Counted from the stretch's first letter, positions 8,503 through 17,288 are shown. The stretch: DNA of 40,685 bases from Streptomyces sp. SID3343 (GCF_009865215.1 NZ_WWJX01000098.1:1-40685), one strand, 5' to 3'. Notes: generated from the letters alone by a model not told the origin. Numbers and translations: made by a program.

Positions 8503-9744
8503 TCAGGGGCCTGCGGCCGCCGAGCGAAGGGTGAGCAGCGTGATCTCGCTGGGTGCGAACACGCGGAACGGCGGTCCCCAGAAGCCGGTGCCCCGGCTCG
8601 TGTAGAGCAGGGTGCGTTCCCCGTGCCGGCTCAGGCCCTGCACCACTGGCTGGTCGATCCGCACGAGCAGACCGAACGGCCAGATCTGGCCGCCGTGAGT
8701 GTGCCCGGAGATCTGGAGGTCGATGCCCGCGGCGGCGGCGTGAGGGATGTACTTGGGCTGGTGCGCGACGAGCACGACCGGAAGTTCCGGATCCGCGCTC
8801 GCCAGCGCGCCGCTCAGGTTCGCGCGGTGCCCGGTCAGCCCGGAGTGCTCGGCGGTCAGGTCGTCCACACCGGCCAGAACGAGACGGTCGCCGGCGCGCT
8901 CGACGACGACGTGGCGGTTGTGCAGCGCCTCCCACCCGAGTTCCGTCATGCGGTCGAGCCAGCCTTCAGCCTGGCCGAGGTATTCGTGGTTGCCCGTGAC
9001 GTACACCCGGGCCAGCCGCGCTTGGACCACCCCGAGCGGCGCGGACTGCTCCCGGCGCTGGTCGGGCGTGCCGTCGGCGATGTCGCCGGCGTGGACCACG
9101 ATATCGGCGTCCAGTCGGTTGACCGCCTCGGTCACGCGCGCCGACCAGTCGGCGCGGTCTATCGGCCCGTAGTGCGTGTCGGCCAGGACGACGACGCGGA
9201 CCCCGTCCAGGGCCGCGCCGAGCCGGGGAAGGGAAACGTCCAACCGCCGCACGCGGGGTACGCGCATCGCCTCGAAGTGGCCCCAGGCCAACAGCCCGAC
9301 CGATACCGCGGCGACGGCGACGGCGACGATCCTGGCCCGGTGCGCGCCGCCGGTGCCGAACCCGATGAGCAGGAGATGCGCGAGGCCGCCGAGCACCGAC
9401 CAGGTGAACAGGACCCAGACCACCCCGAGCATGGTGTCGGCGACGCGGGCCGCCCGGTCCGCGCGCCGCGCGTGGCCGGTGAACATCAGAAACGGAAACG
9501 TCGCCAGGGCGCCGCCGAAGAGGACGGTGCCGGTCACGAATACCGGAAGCGGCCAGTCGGTGCCGGAAGCGAACAGCGTCCACCAGGGCAGTACGAACAG
9601 CAGGGCGAGGACGAGTAGAAGGACCCCGATCCCACGCAGCCGCCGAAGAACACGCGCGGGGTTTCGCTCGCGGGGGAGGGGCGTCGTGTGGGTATCCGTC
9701 CGGGCGGACTCCTGGGCGTTCTTGGCTTCGGAGTCGGTCGGCAT
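8503..9744 (-). CDS. Membrane-anchored metallophosphoesterase
   Basis: This encodes 413 residues. Four hydrophobic segments (about 38-56, 66-88, 105-128, 138-154) precede a calcineurin-like phosphoesterase domain (about 180-410). Metal ligands are all present: LADTHYG (D189, H191), HAGDIADG (D221), TGNHEY (N252, H253), VAHQP and SGHTHGG. The domain order matches the YkuE/YaeI-type enzymes, whose relatives cleave lipid-linked pyrophosphates or other phosphoesters at the membrane. The actual substrate is unknown. The ATG start precedes a charged cytoplasmic tail, and the protein seems intact. It faces away from the decayed genes upstream and is probably an ordinary chromosomal gene. Confidence 0.92.
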   Translation of the reverse strand: MPTDSEAKNAQESARTDTHTTPLPRERNPARVLRRLRGIGVLLLVLALLFVLPWWTLFASGTDWPLPVFVTGTVLFGGALATFPFLMFTGHARRADRAARVADTMLGVVWVLFTWSVLGGLAHLLLIGFGTGGAHRARIVAVAVAAVSVGLLAWGHFEAMRVPRVRRLDVSLPRLGAALDGVRVVVLADTHYGPIDRADWSARVTEAVNRLDADIVVHAGDIADGTPDQRREQSAPLGVVQARLARVYVTGNHEYLGQAEGWLDRMTELGWEALHNRHVVVERAGDRLVLAGVDDLTAEHSGLTGHRANLSGALASADPELPVVLVAHQPKYIPHAAAAGIDLQISGHTHGGQIWPFGLLVRIDQPVVQGLSRHGERTLLYTSRGTGFWGPPFRVFAPSEITLLTLRSAAAGP

Positions 9745-9971
9745 GAATCCAGTTTCGCAGACGCGCGGGTGGTGGGGTGAGGCATGTGGTGATGGCCCGG
9801 CGCCCGGCGTGGTGTGACGGTCCGTCGGCGACCCGGCCCCGGCCGCGCTCGTCGGTGCCCGGGGTGGGGTCGGACTGTCGGTCGCGTGTCGCCGCCGTGA
9901 GCTTGTCCACTTGTGCCTTCACCTGTGTGCCAGGCACGAACTCGGCGTTGTACGAGGTGCTCTCCGGCCGG

Positions 9972-10245
9972 CCGTCGTAAGCGTGGTGGTTGAGCGACTT
10001 CATGCCGTCCGGATTGACAGTCCCGTCCGGGCGTAGGCTGTCTCAGCGTTCCCGGAGGTCGTCGCCCCCTGCGTCACGGGGTACAACCTGGACGGGCATT
10101 ACTGCTGCAGCAGCAGCCGACACGCGGTGTTCAGGTGGCGGTGCCCGGCGAACGCATCACAGATCAGCGAGGTGCCCAGGAAGCCGGTGCCGATGCGGTA
10201 CCCGTTGGCCCGTACCAGGGCGGCGAGCCGGTCGGCCGCGTCGCT
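9972..10245 (-). pseudogene. GH78 alpha-L-rhamnosidase C-terminal remnant
   Basis: On the minus strand the frame reads [45 protein letters not shown] and, after a TAA (10099-10101), CPSRLYPVTQGATT. In the next frame it continues RER, TGA, then DSLRPDGTVNPDG and LNHHAYDG. This follows the (alpha/alpha)6 barrel of GH78 rhamnosidases, where relatives read LLLQTECPSWLYPVTQGATT and IWERWDS. The TAA replaces Glu, one base is missing after GATT, and the Trp of ERWDS is TGA. It is a clear pseudogene fragment. Its 5' end is joined directly to a ketosynthase fragment. Downstream sequence reading STSYNAEFVPGTQVKAQVD was not identified. Confidence 0.75.
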
Positions 10246-10266
10246 CCGCCGGCTGGGACAGGCCCT

Positions 10267-10989
10267 AATGATTTTGATGAGTGATGCGGTGCCGGCCGCT
10301 GCCTGGGTGTGGCCGAGGTTGGATTTGGCGGAGCCGAGGTGCAGTGGTGTGGTGCGGTGGGGTGTGTAGGTGTTGATGAGTGCGTTGGCTTCGATGGGGT
10401 CGCCGAGGGTGGTGCCGGTGCCGTGGGCTTCGATGGCGTCGATGTCGGCGGGTCGCAGTCCCGCGTCGGTGAGGGCGGCGGTGATGACGCGTTCTGGGGC
10501 CGGTCCGTTCGGCGCGGTCAGTTGACTACTGGCGCCGTCCTGGCCGATCGCCGACCCACGCACGACGGCCAGGACACGTCGGCGTGCTTTCTTCGCGTCG
10601 GACAACCGTTCCAGCACCAGGACTCCGACGCCTTCGCTCCAGCCGGTGCCGTCGGCGTCGGCGCCGAACGCTTTGCATCGGCCGTCCGGTGCGAGACCCC
10701 GTTGCCTGCTGAACTCGATGTGCGTGCGTGGCGTGGCCATCACGGTGGCTCCGCCGACCACGGCGAGGTCGCACTCGCCGGCGCGCAGGGCCCGGGGCGC
10801 GAGGTGCAGGGCTACGAGTGACGACGAGCAGGCGGTGTCGACGGTGAGGGTGGGACCGGTGAAGCCGAAGGAGTAGGCGATCCGGCCGGACGCCACGCTC
10901 GCGGCGCTGCCGATCCCCAGATATCCCTCGTGCTCGACGGGCATCGGCGACGGTCGGCCGCCGTAGTCGTCGTACATCACGCCGATGTG
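10267..10989 (-). pseudogene. Type I polyketide synthase ketosynthase fragment
   Basis: About 240 residues match the centre of a modular PKS ketosynthase: [27 protein letters not shown], the active site [62 protein letters not shown] (His) and [12 protein letters not shown] (His). All three catalytic residues remain, but the domain lacks its first 170 or so residues and ends abruptly at SLIKII, where rhamnosidase-like sequence begins in the same frame. No acyltransferase, ACP or other module is near. Upstream residues [19 protein letters not shown] belong to something else. The fragment is therefore bounded on both sides by rearrangement and cannot work as a synthase. Confidence 0.85.
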
Positions 10990-11257
10990 GGCCGACGCCG
11001 CAGCGCGGGTCGCCAAGCGCCGATTCCCCGGCCACCCGGCGAGCGACGGTTCGGGTTCCTCGCCGACCGGATGTCACGCGTGATGACGCGGTGACGGACA
11101 GCGGAGCCCAGGTGAACGACCCGCCTTGGAGGACAACATCGCTCTACCGGGGCTCCGCTTCCCGCGTCCGGCACTCAGCCGGATCGACACCGCTGTCACC
11201 GGTCCCGAAGCCGTGACATCACGGCTCTGCGCCAAGGCAGTAGGCAGATGCCGCAGG

Positions 11258-11839
11258 TCAGTTGCGGTCGTCGTAGCGCAACCCGGAGATCACCAGGTCG
11301 ATCAGGTGGTTGGTCTCTTCCCGGTTGTCGTCGGCCTGACCCGCTGCCAGTACCACGGCGTTGACCAGGGTCAACGTGCGCTCGGGGCCGACGTCCGGGC
11401 GGATGGCACAGGCCTGCTGCGCTCGCAGCAGCAGCAACTCGACGGCCAGCGACAGCCGGCGTCGGCAGGCTGTGAAGAGCTCGGCGTCGCCCTCGTAGCG
11501 GCCGGTGATCAGACCCTTCATGCCGCGGTGCTCGGTGAGCAGACCGGCGAACTCGTGCAGCCAGGTGACCAGGGCCGGCAACGGCTCACTGCCCGCGGCC
11601 AATTCGCCCGCGCGGGCGGCGAGTTCGTCTACGTGCCCGGCGTACACCGCGGCGAGCAGGGCTTCCCTGGTGGGGAACCTGCGGTACAACGTGGCGGTGC
11701 CCACGCCGGCGGCTCGCGCAATCTCGCTGAGCGGGGCCTCCGGCCCCTGCTCGGCGAAGACCAGCGTCGCCACCTCCACCAGCCGCTCGGCGTTGCGCTG
11801 GGCGTCCGAGCGCAATCCCTTCGCGCGTTCAGCGGCCAT
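11258..11839 (-). CDS. TetR-family repressor of the adjacent efflux gene
   Basis: This encodes 193 residues. The N-terminal TetR helix-turn-helix is clear (about residues 36-57: LSEIARAAGVGTATLYRRF), followed by PTREALLAAVYAGHVDEL and an all-helical ligand domain. The ATG was chosen because the longer open frame would cross the operator region and lacks a ribosome binding site. The gene is divergent from an MFS transporter across about 160 bases that hold two copies of an inverted repeat, the classic arrangement for autoregulation plus control of drug efflux. The ligand is unknown but is probably a hydrophobic compound exported by the pump. Confidence 0.92.
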   Translation of the reverse strand: MAAERAKGLRSDAQRNAERLVEVATLVFAEQGPEAPLSEIARAAGVGTATLYRRFPTREALLAAVYAGHVDELAARAGELAAGSEPLPALVTWLHEFAGLLTEHRGMKGLITGRYEGDAELFTACRRRLSLAVELLLLRAQQACAIRPDVGPERTLTLVNAVVLAAGQADDNREETNHLIDLVISGLRYDDRN

Positions 11840-11853
11840 CGTCGACCTCCAGG

Positions 11854-11895
11854 AAAGTGGGCGGGTCGCCCGTTTACAAAGTGGGCGGGTCGCCC
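11854..11895. promoter_or_regulatory. Tandem operator sites for the TetR regulator
   Basis: AAAGTGGGCGGGTCGCCC occurs twice, at 11854-11871 and 11878-11895, 24 bp apart centre to centre. Each copy contains the palindrome GGGCG-GGT-CGCCC, extended to TGGGCG/CGCCCA in the second. They lie 15-56 bp upstream of the tetR start, in the divergent promoter region shared with the MFS gene. Identity and position make binding by the neighbouring TetR protein likely, but this is inference. Confidence 0.7.
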
Positions 11896-12002
11896 ATATC
11901 GTAATCCCTGCCCGACGCGACCGAGGGCCGAGGCCCGGTGGCATCGGCTGGCCCCGGCTGTGCGTGGGCTCCCTTGACCGTCTCTCCCGAAGAGGGGATC
12001 CG

Positions 12003-13454
12003 ATGACCGAGCGGACCGCGCCTGCTGCCGGCCGGCGCATGGCGATCGTCCTTGCCGTGTTGCTCGTGTGCCAGCTGCTGGTCGGCATCGACACCACCAT
12101 CGTCAACATCGCCCTGCCCGACATCCAGGCACAACTGCACTTCTCGCCGACCGGCCTGGCCTGGGTGTTCAACGGCTACACCCTTGCCTTCGGCGGGTTG
12201 CTGCTGCTCGGCGGCCGTGCGGGCGACCTGCTGGGCCGACGTCGGATGTTCACCTGCGGCGTGCTGCTGTTCACCGTGTCATCACTGCTCGGCGGCCTGG
12301 CCACCGAGTCGTGGTGGTTGGTCGCGGCCCGGGTGCTGCAGGGCATCGGCGGCGCGATGGCATCACCGAACGTGTTGGCGCTGATCATGGCCAACTACGA
12401 GGACGGCCCCCGGCGGACCAAGGCACTCAGCGTATTCGCCATCGTGACCAGCGCCAGCCTCGCCCTCGGCCTGCTCATCGGTGGCCTGCTGATCTCGGCC
12501 GGCTCGTGGCGCTGGGTGTTCTTCGTGAACGTGCCCATCGGCATCGCGATCCTCGTCCTCACCCCGATGTTCGTGACCGAGACCGAGACCCACCGCGGCC
12601 GGTTCGACCTGGCGGGCGCGATCACCGCGACGGCCGGCGTTGCCGGGCTGTCCTACGGGGTGATCCGCACGGCGACCTCCGGCTGGGGCGATCCGGTCAC
12701 GATCGTCGTCTTCGTCGTCGCGGCGCTGCTGCTCGCCGGTTTCGTCGTGATCGAGTCGCGGGTGGCGCAGCCGATCATGCCGCTGCGGCTGTTCGCCGAC
12801 CGGCGCAGGGTCGCAGCGTATGTGAACACGCTATTGGTGCCGTCCACCATTTTCGCGGTCATCTACTTCCTCACCCAATACCTGCAGGAGGGTTTCGGTT
12901 ACGGTCCGCCGGCCACGGGTTTCGCGTTCCTGCCGATGACCGTCGTGCTGATGGGCGTGGTCCGGTTGGTAGGCAGGCTGATCAAGCACTGGGGCACCCG
13001 CCCCGTCATGGCGGTCGGCATCGTGTTCGTCACCGCCGCGCTGCTGTGGCTCACCCAACTGTCCAGCGGCAGCACCTACCTGGCCAACGTGCTGGGCCCG
13101 CTGGTGCTGTTGGGCGTCGGAGCCGGGCTCACCACCGTCGCGCTGAGTGTCACGTCGTTGTCCGGCGTTCGCCGGGAGGACTCCGGGGCCGGAGCCGGGC
13201 TGTTCCAAACACTCCAGTGGAGCAGTTGGTCGCTCGGTCTGGCCGTGCTGGTCACCGTGTACGACAAGGGCACGGGCACGGGCACCAGCCCCGACGACTC
13301 GCCGGCGCACGGCACCTCGTCGGCGTTTGTCGGCGCGACGGTGATCGCGGTGCTCGCGCTGCTCAGCACGCTGATCTTCGTGCGCAGCGCGGTCCAGCCG
13401 GGCGCACCGGCCGCCAAGGCGGGCACGGTAGCCGACAAGGCACCGGCCGAATAG
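12003..13454 (+). CDS. MFS drug exporter, DHA2 (14-TM) family
   Basis: This encodes 483 residues with about 14 predicted membrane segments. Recognisable motifs are LLVGIDTTIVNIALPDI (motif D1, TM1), GGRAGDLLGRRRMF (motif A, loop 2-3), AARVLQGIGGAMASPN (motif B region) and GLLIGGLLISAGSWRWVFFVNVPIG (motif C and loop). These identify an EmrB/QacA-type proton-coupled drug exporter. The ATG is preceded by GAGGGGATCC as ribosome binding site. The gene is divergent from a TetR regulator with tandem operators between them, so expression is probably induced by a substrate of the pump. It is intact, unlike many of its neighbours. Confidence 0.95.
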   Translation: MTERTAPAAGRRMAIVLAVLLVCQLLVGIDTTIVNIALPDIQAQLHFSPTGLAWVFNGYTLAFGGLLLLGGRAGDLLGRRRMFTCGVLLFTVSSLLGGLATESWWLVAARVLQGIGGAMASPNVLALIMANYEDGPRRTKALSVFAIVTSASLALGLLIGGLLISAGSWRWVFFVNVPIGIAILVLTPMFVTETETHRGRFDLAGAITATAGVAGLSYGVIRTATSGWGDPVTIVVFVVAALLLAGFVVIESRVAQPIMPLRLFADRRRVAAYVNTLLVPSTIFAVIYFLTQYLQEGFGYGPPATGFAFLPMTVVLMGVVRLVGRLIKHWGTRPVMAVGIVFVTAALLWLTQLSSGSTYLANVLGPLVLLGVGAGLTTVALSVTSLSGVRREDSGAGAGLFQTLQWSSWSLGLAVLVTVYDKGTGTGTSPDDSPAHGTSSAFVGATVIAVLALLSTLIFVRSAVQPGAPAAKAGTVADKAPAE

Positions 13455-13507
13455 GTCGAAAACCGTCAACCGGGCAGAAGTGACCGGCCTCGGCTTTAGA
13501 TCCGCTT

Positions 13508-13547
13508 GAGAGCCTCGGACGACGCTCCCTCTCGTCTGAGGCTTCTC
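13508..13547 (+). promoter_or_regulatory. Large 5' hairpin ahead of the methyltransferase
   Basis: GAGAGCCTCGGACGA (13508-13522) pairs with TCGTCTGAGGCTTCTC (13532-13547) with one G-T pair and one bulge around a 9-nt loop. It ends only a few bases before the GGAGG ribosome binding site of the methyltransferase gene and about 55 nt after the MFS stop. It may be the terminator of the efflux gene, or an attenuator in the leader of the methyltransferase. Confidence 0.5.
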
Positions 13548-13568
13548 ACACGGAGGAAACCGACACAC

Positions 13569-14396
13569 ATGACGATCACTGAGACCACTCGTCCGCTGCG
13601 CGGGACTGTCGCGCGGTTGGTGGAGCTGTTCGGGGAGACGCTGCCCGTTCTCGACCTGTTCGGGACCGAAGGTGCGGCGCTGTACGACAACATGAGCCGC
13701 AACGACCGTTCGGAGGTCGCGGAGTTCCTCCGGGTCGGCGGACCGGCGCCCAAGCAGGTCCTGGAACTGGCCTGCGGCAACGGCCGGACCACGCTGCCAT
13801 TGCTGGAGGCCGGCTGGGAAGTGGTGGGCCTCGACTCCTCGCCGGACATGCTCGGCCGGCTGGCCGCCCGGCTGGAGGAGTCGGAATGGCAGCAGTACGC
13901 GGGCAAACTGGAGACCGCCGAGGGGAACATGACCTCGTTCTCCCTCGACCGCAAGTTCGACCTGGTGGTACTCGGCACGAGCACGGTGTGGATGCTCGAC
14001 GCGGAGGGCAGGGCATCGCTGTTCAAGAGCGTGCACGAGCACCTCGCAGACGGCGGGAAGTTCCTGTTGACCCTGCTGCACTTCAACCTGATCGACGAGA
14101 CGAGCCCAGCCTTCGAGCGGGCCACCAACTGCATCGCCCAGGGCACGACCGCGCCATCGTTGTGCACGCTCTACGACTGCGTGGGTCCGGCCGAACGGCT
14201 GCGGACCATGAGCATCTTTGCTCACCAGATCGAGGACGGGCGGGTCACGAACAGCGCGGTCCACACCACGTCGACCAACCTGATCACCCCGACCGAACCC
14301 CGGTCGGCACGCGGGCCCCAACCCGCCGCACCGGCCGACGCCTTGTGCTGTGGCCTCGCGTTCGGCATCCTTCGTCACCGCGGCGTCAAGGGATGA
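13569..14396 (+). CDS. Class I SAM methyltransferase, daptide MpaM-like
   Basis: This encodes 275 residues. The Rossmann fold shows motif I VLELACGNGRTTLPLL (about 65-80), an acidic end of strand 2 at VVGLDSS (Asp89), and post-I segments NMTSFSLDRKFDLVVLG. The N-terminal block LYDNMSRNDRSEVAEFL is shared with the methyltransferases of daptide-type RiPP loci and related natural-product enzymes. No daptide precursor, aminotransferase or dehydrogenase is nearby, so the substrate is unknown. After NLITPTE (about residue 243) the tail turns Pro/Ala/Arg-rich and no longer resembles the family, which suggests a recombination break or frameshift near base 14300. The ribosome binding site GGAGG is good. 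Confidence 0.75.
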   Translation: MTITETTRPLRGTVARLVELFGETLPVLDLFGTEGAALYDNMSRNDRSEVAEFLRVGGPAPKQVLELACGNGRTTLPLLEAGWEVVGLDSSPDMLGRLAARLEESEWQQYAGKLETAEGNMTSFSLDRKFDLVVLGTSTVWMLDAEGRASLFKSVHEHLADGGKFLLTLLHFNLIDETSPAFERATNCIAQGTTAPSLCTLYDCVGPAERLRTMSIFAHQIEDGRVTNSAVHTTSTNLITPTEPRSARGPQPAAPADALCCGLAFGILRHRGVKG

Positions 14397-14422
14397 AGGC
14401 GGTCTGACCTCCCCAGAACCGG

Positions 14423-14527
14423 TTCGTGGTCGCTGTGGTGGCGCTGTACGCACATCGGCTGACGGGCATGCAGGACGTGACGGTCGGCCTGGCCGTGGCC
14501 GGCCGCCTGGACCGGGCGGCGCGGTGG
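14423..14527 (+). pseudogene. NRPS condensation-domain scrap
   Basis: About 35 codons read FVVAVVALYAHRLTG, MQDVTVGLAVAGR and LDRAARW. This matches the conserved segment of non-ribosomal peptide synthetase condensation domains around ALYLHRLTG, DVVLGLPVTGR. The HHxxxDG active-site region is absent and the match stops at a CRISPR-like repeat. It is a tiny relic, useful only as a sign of a former biosynthetic cluster or of a recombination patchwork. Confidence 0.6.
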
Positions 14528-14550
14528 CCCCGCGCTCGCGGGGATGGTCC
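14521..14550. CRISPR. Solitary CRISPR-like repeat (type I-E like)
   Basis: GGTGGCCCCGCGCTCGCGG followed by GGATGGTCC closely resembles the 28-29 nt type I-E repeats of Streptomyces, including the central stem CCCCGCG/CGCGGGG and the GGATGGTCC end. No second copy lies one repeat-spacer unit (about 61 nt) on either side, and no cas gene is in the window. It is best seen as an orphan or relic repeat, not an array. Confidence 0.4.
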
Positions 14551-14647
14551 TTCCTGGAAGACCGTCACCGCTCTCAGCGACCGGCTCCCCACGCGGTCGT
14601 CCTCGCCCGACCTGCCCGCACACCCGAACTACCCCCGCGTCCCGGCC

Positions 14648-14818
14648 GTGTTCAACGAGGCCACCAGTGCGCTCCGGGCCCGTGACGTCTGCGAAGCCCT
14701 CGTCGACCACGAACCACTGCCGAAGAACATCGAACGCGCTCGGGTCAAGCTGAAACGCCTCGTCAAGCCCGGCCTCCTCACCGAGACCGGCTCCGGCAGT
14801 TTCGCCAAGAAGCAGTAA
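14648..14818 (+). pseudogene. Small helix-turn-helix fragment
   Basis: Reads VFNEATSALRARDVCEALVDH, LPKNIERARVKLKRLVKPG (split here) and LLTETGSGSFAKKQ before a stop. The pattern of a helix, a turn and KLKRLVxxGxLTETxxGxF resembles a winged-helix DNA-binding tail found on short Streptomyces proteins that often accompany insertion sequences. The front half is missing and the frame upstream belongs to other scraps. Its origin is not certain. Confidence 0.4.
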
Positions 14819-14871
14819 CCGCCCCAAGTCCGGGAAACGGCAACCTACTCCGCTCGTACCGAGAAACGGAC

Positions 14872-15175
14872 CCCTCGTCAAGGACGCGATCTGTTCGACG
14901 AACGTCCCTTTCCCGCAAGTGTTTTCGTCACACACGAAGCGGCGCACACGCAGGAGGACGGACACACACCGGCCGCCGAGCGGCCGATCCGCTAGCCGTC
15001 GCGTATAGACGTCGTGCACGTTGCCGCCCTCACACCCACACCCGGGACAACGCGCCGTTGGGCGCCCACAGTGCGCGTCGACCCGCACCGCGTCACCGAC
15101 AACCCGGACCCCGTCCACCACCAGGTCCTGGACCTCCGGCCACACCAACTCTCGGAACCCTCCGACGTCCTCCAT
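14872..15175 (-). pseudogene. ISL3-family transposase N-terminal fragment
   Basis: About 100 residues on the minus strand: VWPEVQDLVVDGVRVVGDA, ARCPGCGCEGGNVHDVYTRR, LADRPLGGRCVSVLLRVRRF, VCDENTCGKGTFVEQIASL. The two CxxC-type zinc-binding pairs and the RRLAD and RRFxC motifs are those of the N-terminal zinc-finger and HTH region of ISL3 transposases. The DDE domain is missing: downstream of TRGPFLGTS the frame runs into unrelated antisense sequence. It cannot be active. Confidence 0.75.
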
Positions 15176-15309
15176 GCAAACGACGTCGAACGCCCAACCT
15201 CACTCGGGGCACCGGTTGTTCGGAAGTGACCGTCTCGGAATGCGCGTCACAGCCCGGTCGGCCCACCAGGGACGGGACACCTTCGTGTCCGTTGCGGCCG
15301 GCTTCGGGA

Positions 15310-17288
15310 GTCCTGGGCCGGCTCAGCGGGCCGTCGGAGCCGGCAACGCGACCGCCTCGCGCAGCTCGTCGGCGGCCTGGGTGATGAGCTGGGAGCCGAC
15401 CAGGTCAAGACGACCACGGATCCGCGAGGTCGCACCCTCGCCTATACGTACGACGAACTCGGCCGCAAGACCTCGATGCGTCAGGACAGCCCAAGCGGAC
15501 CGCTGCGAGCCGAATGGGCCTACGACGCTCTGCCCGGCGGCCTCGGCTTGCCCCGATCATCCACGCGGGTCGACAACGGTCTGCGCTACGTGTCGGAGAC
15601 CACCGGCTACGACACCGTGGGACACCCGACCGGCGTCAAGGTCACCATCCCCTCGGCGCCGGGCGAGGAGAAACTGGCCGGCGAATACACCACGAACAGC
15701 AGCTTCACCGCTGGTGTCGGCCTGCTCGACAAGGTCACCTACAGTCGCTCGTGGACTACGGATACACGAAGTTCGGGCTCGTGAACACGGTGGTATCCGG
15801 AACCACGCGCTACGTCAACGGGACGCTGTACTCGCCGTTCGGCGAGGCGATCCAGACTCGGTTCGGCAACGTCGGCCGCCGAACGATCGCGTCGATGTCG
15901 TATGCGGAAGACACACGACGTCTGGTGCGCACGGTCACCGACCGAGAGAAGGCCGGGCCGCAGACCCTCGACGATCTGAACTACACGTACGACCAGAGCG
16001 GCAACATCGTTCGGATCCAGAACAAGCGCGACGACGCGACGAGCAACGACACCCAGTGCTTCGGGTACGACTACAGACGCCGCATGACGAACGCCTGGTC
16101 CGCGACGGACGGTTGCTCCGCGGGGCCCGCGACGGGCACTGCGCCGCATGTCGGAGGCATCGACCCGTACTGGACGTCGTACACCTTCGACGCGGTCGGT
16201 AACCGCGTCGGCGAGCGGCAGCACGATCCCGCCGGCAATGCCGCCAACGATGTCATCAAGACCTACAACACCCAAGGCCACCAGGTGAATTCGGTCGACG
16301 TGACCGGACACGCCGGTCCTCCTGGCGGACGGTTCGACGAAGCCGATCGACCGGATCAAGGTTGGCGACGAGGTCGCCAACACGGACCCGGAAGCGCCGA
16401 AGGACGACGGCTCCGGCGACACCGGTACGCAAAAACATGCCGTCAGCGCCGTCCATGTGACGCACGAGGACAAGGCGTTCGTCGACATCGGTGTCGAGAC
16501 CCCCGACGGCCCGCACACCATTACCGCGACGGCGGATCACCGGTTCTACGATGCGACCACCCGCGCGTGGACCGCCGCGAAGGATCTCAAGGCGGGCGAA
16601 GAGCTCGAAACACCGACGGGTCAGGCGAGAATTCGCACGGTCGACCCGTACGCGGCACGCATGCGCACGTACAACCTGACCGTCGAAAAGGTGCACACCT
16701 ATTACGTCGGCGCCGGTGCCACGTCCGTGCTGGTCCACAACGACGACGGCAAGAAGTGCAACCACGTCGTCCTCGGCCTCGCCCAGCCCGGGAAACGCGA
16801 AGTACGGTCAGGACGACCCGAGGACATGAGCGATTCGGGCCGCAGGCGGCCGTTGTGGATGACGGCGGTCGAAACCGCGGTCAAGGACGAGGCCAACACC
16901 GAGCTGTCCGTGACCCTGGAGGGTCTGCCCGATCTCGACGACGCCCCTGGGGAGCTCAGGGGCAGGTTCTTGCGGGCGGCCCTGCGTGGGCCGTGGGCCG
17001 AGAAGCACGGTGACGAGGACCGAATCAAGCAGCGAGACGAAGACGGTCAGGGCTACGGCACGGCATGGGAAATGCTCACGATCGTCAGGGCCGTGGACGC
17101 GAAGCAGCGCTCGGGGCTCGATCATGTTCTATCTAGTGGACAAGTCGACCGGAAAACACACGCCGGTGGTCAAGCCCTTTGCGCCGGTCACCGTAAAAGA
17201 GGTCGAGAAGGAGTACGAGCTTCAGCTCGTGCTGAACGCGGTCATGGGTGCGCTCGCGGCGATGTTCACATTCACGTCGCCCTGGTGA
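15310..17288 (+). pseudogene. RHS-HINT polymorphic toxin gene, multiply frameshifted
   Basis: Four reading-frame segments follow one another. The first (to about 15745) has YD repeats such as DPRGRTLAYTYDELGRKTSM. The second (15750-16300) continues with VDYGYTKFGLVNTV and DLNYTYDQSGNIVRIQ. The third (16310-17115) reads TPVLLADGSTKPIDRIKVGD and HTYYVGAGATSVLVHN, a pretoxin HINT domain, and then a toxin tip with NHVVLGLAQPGK, SVTLEGLPDLDD and GTAWEMLTIVRAV that resembles polymorphic toxin type 27. The fourth frame gives IMFYLVDKSTGKHTPVVKP. The RHS core end (GRFxQPDP) and the HINT nucleophile Cys are missing between segments two and three. No intact product is possible. Confidence 0.75.

Noticed and set aside
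8282..8605. 107-residue plus-strand open frame
   Set aside because: No ribosome binding site, no family pattern, and it overlaps the 3' end of the metallophosphoesterase.
8416..9618. 400-residue plus-strand open frame
   Set aside because: It is antisense to the metallophosphoesterase, whose motifs and membrane segments are clear.
11126..11977. 283-residue plus-strand open frame
   Set aside because: It is antisense to the TetR gene and its operator region.
12831..14453. 540-residue minus-strand open frame
   Set aside because: It is antisense to the MFS exporter and methyltransferase; low-complexity translation rich in Arg, Gln and Gly.
17124..17288. Separate 54-residue immunity gene after the RHS-HINT toxin
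   Set aside because: It has no ribosome binding site, and MFYLVDKSTGK fits as the continuation of the toxin domain after a frame change.
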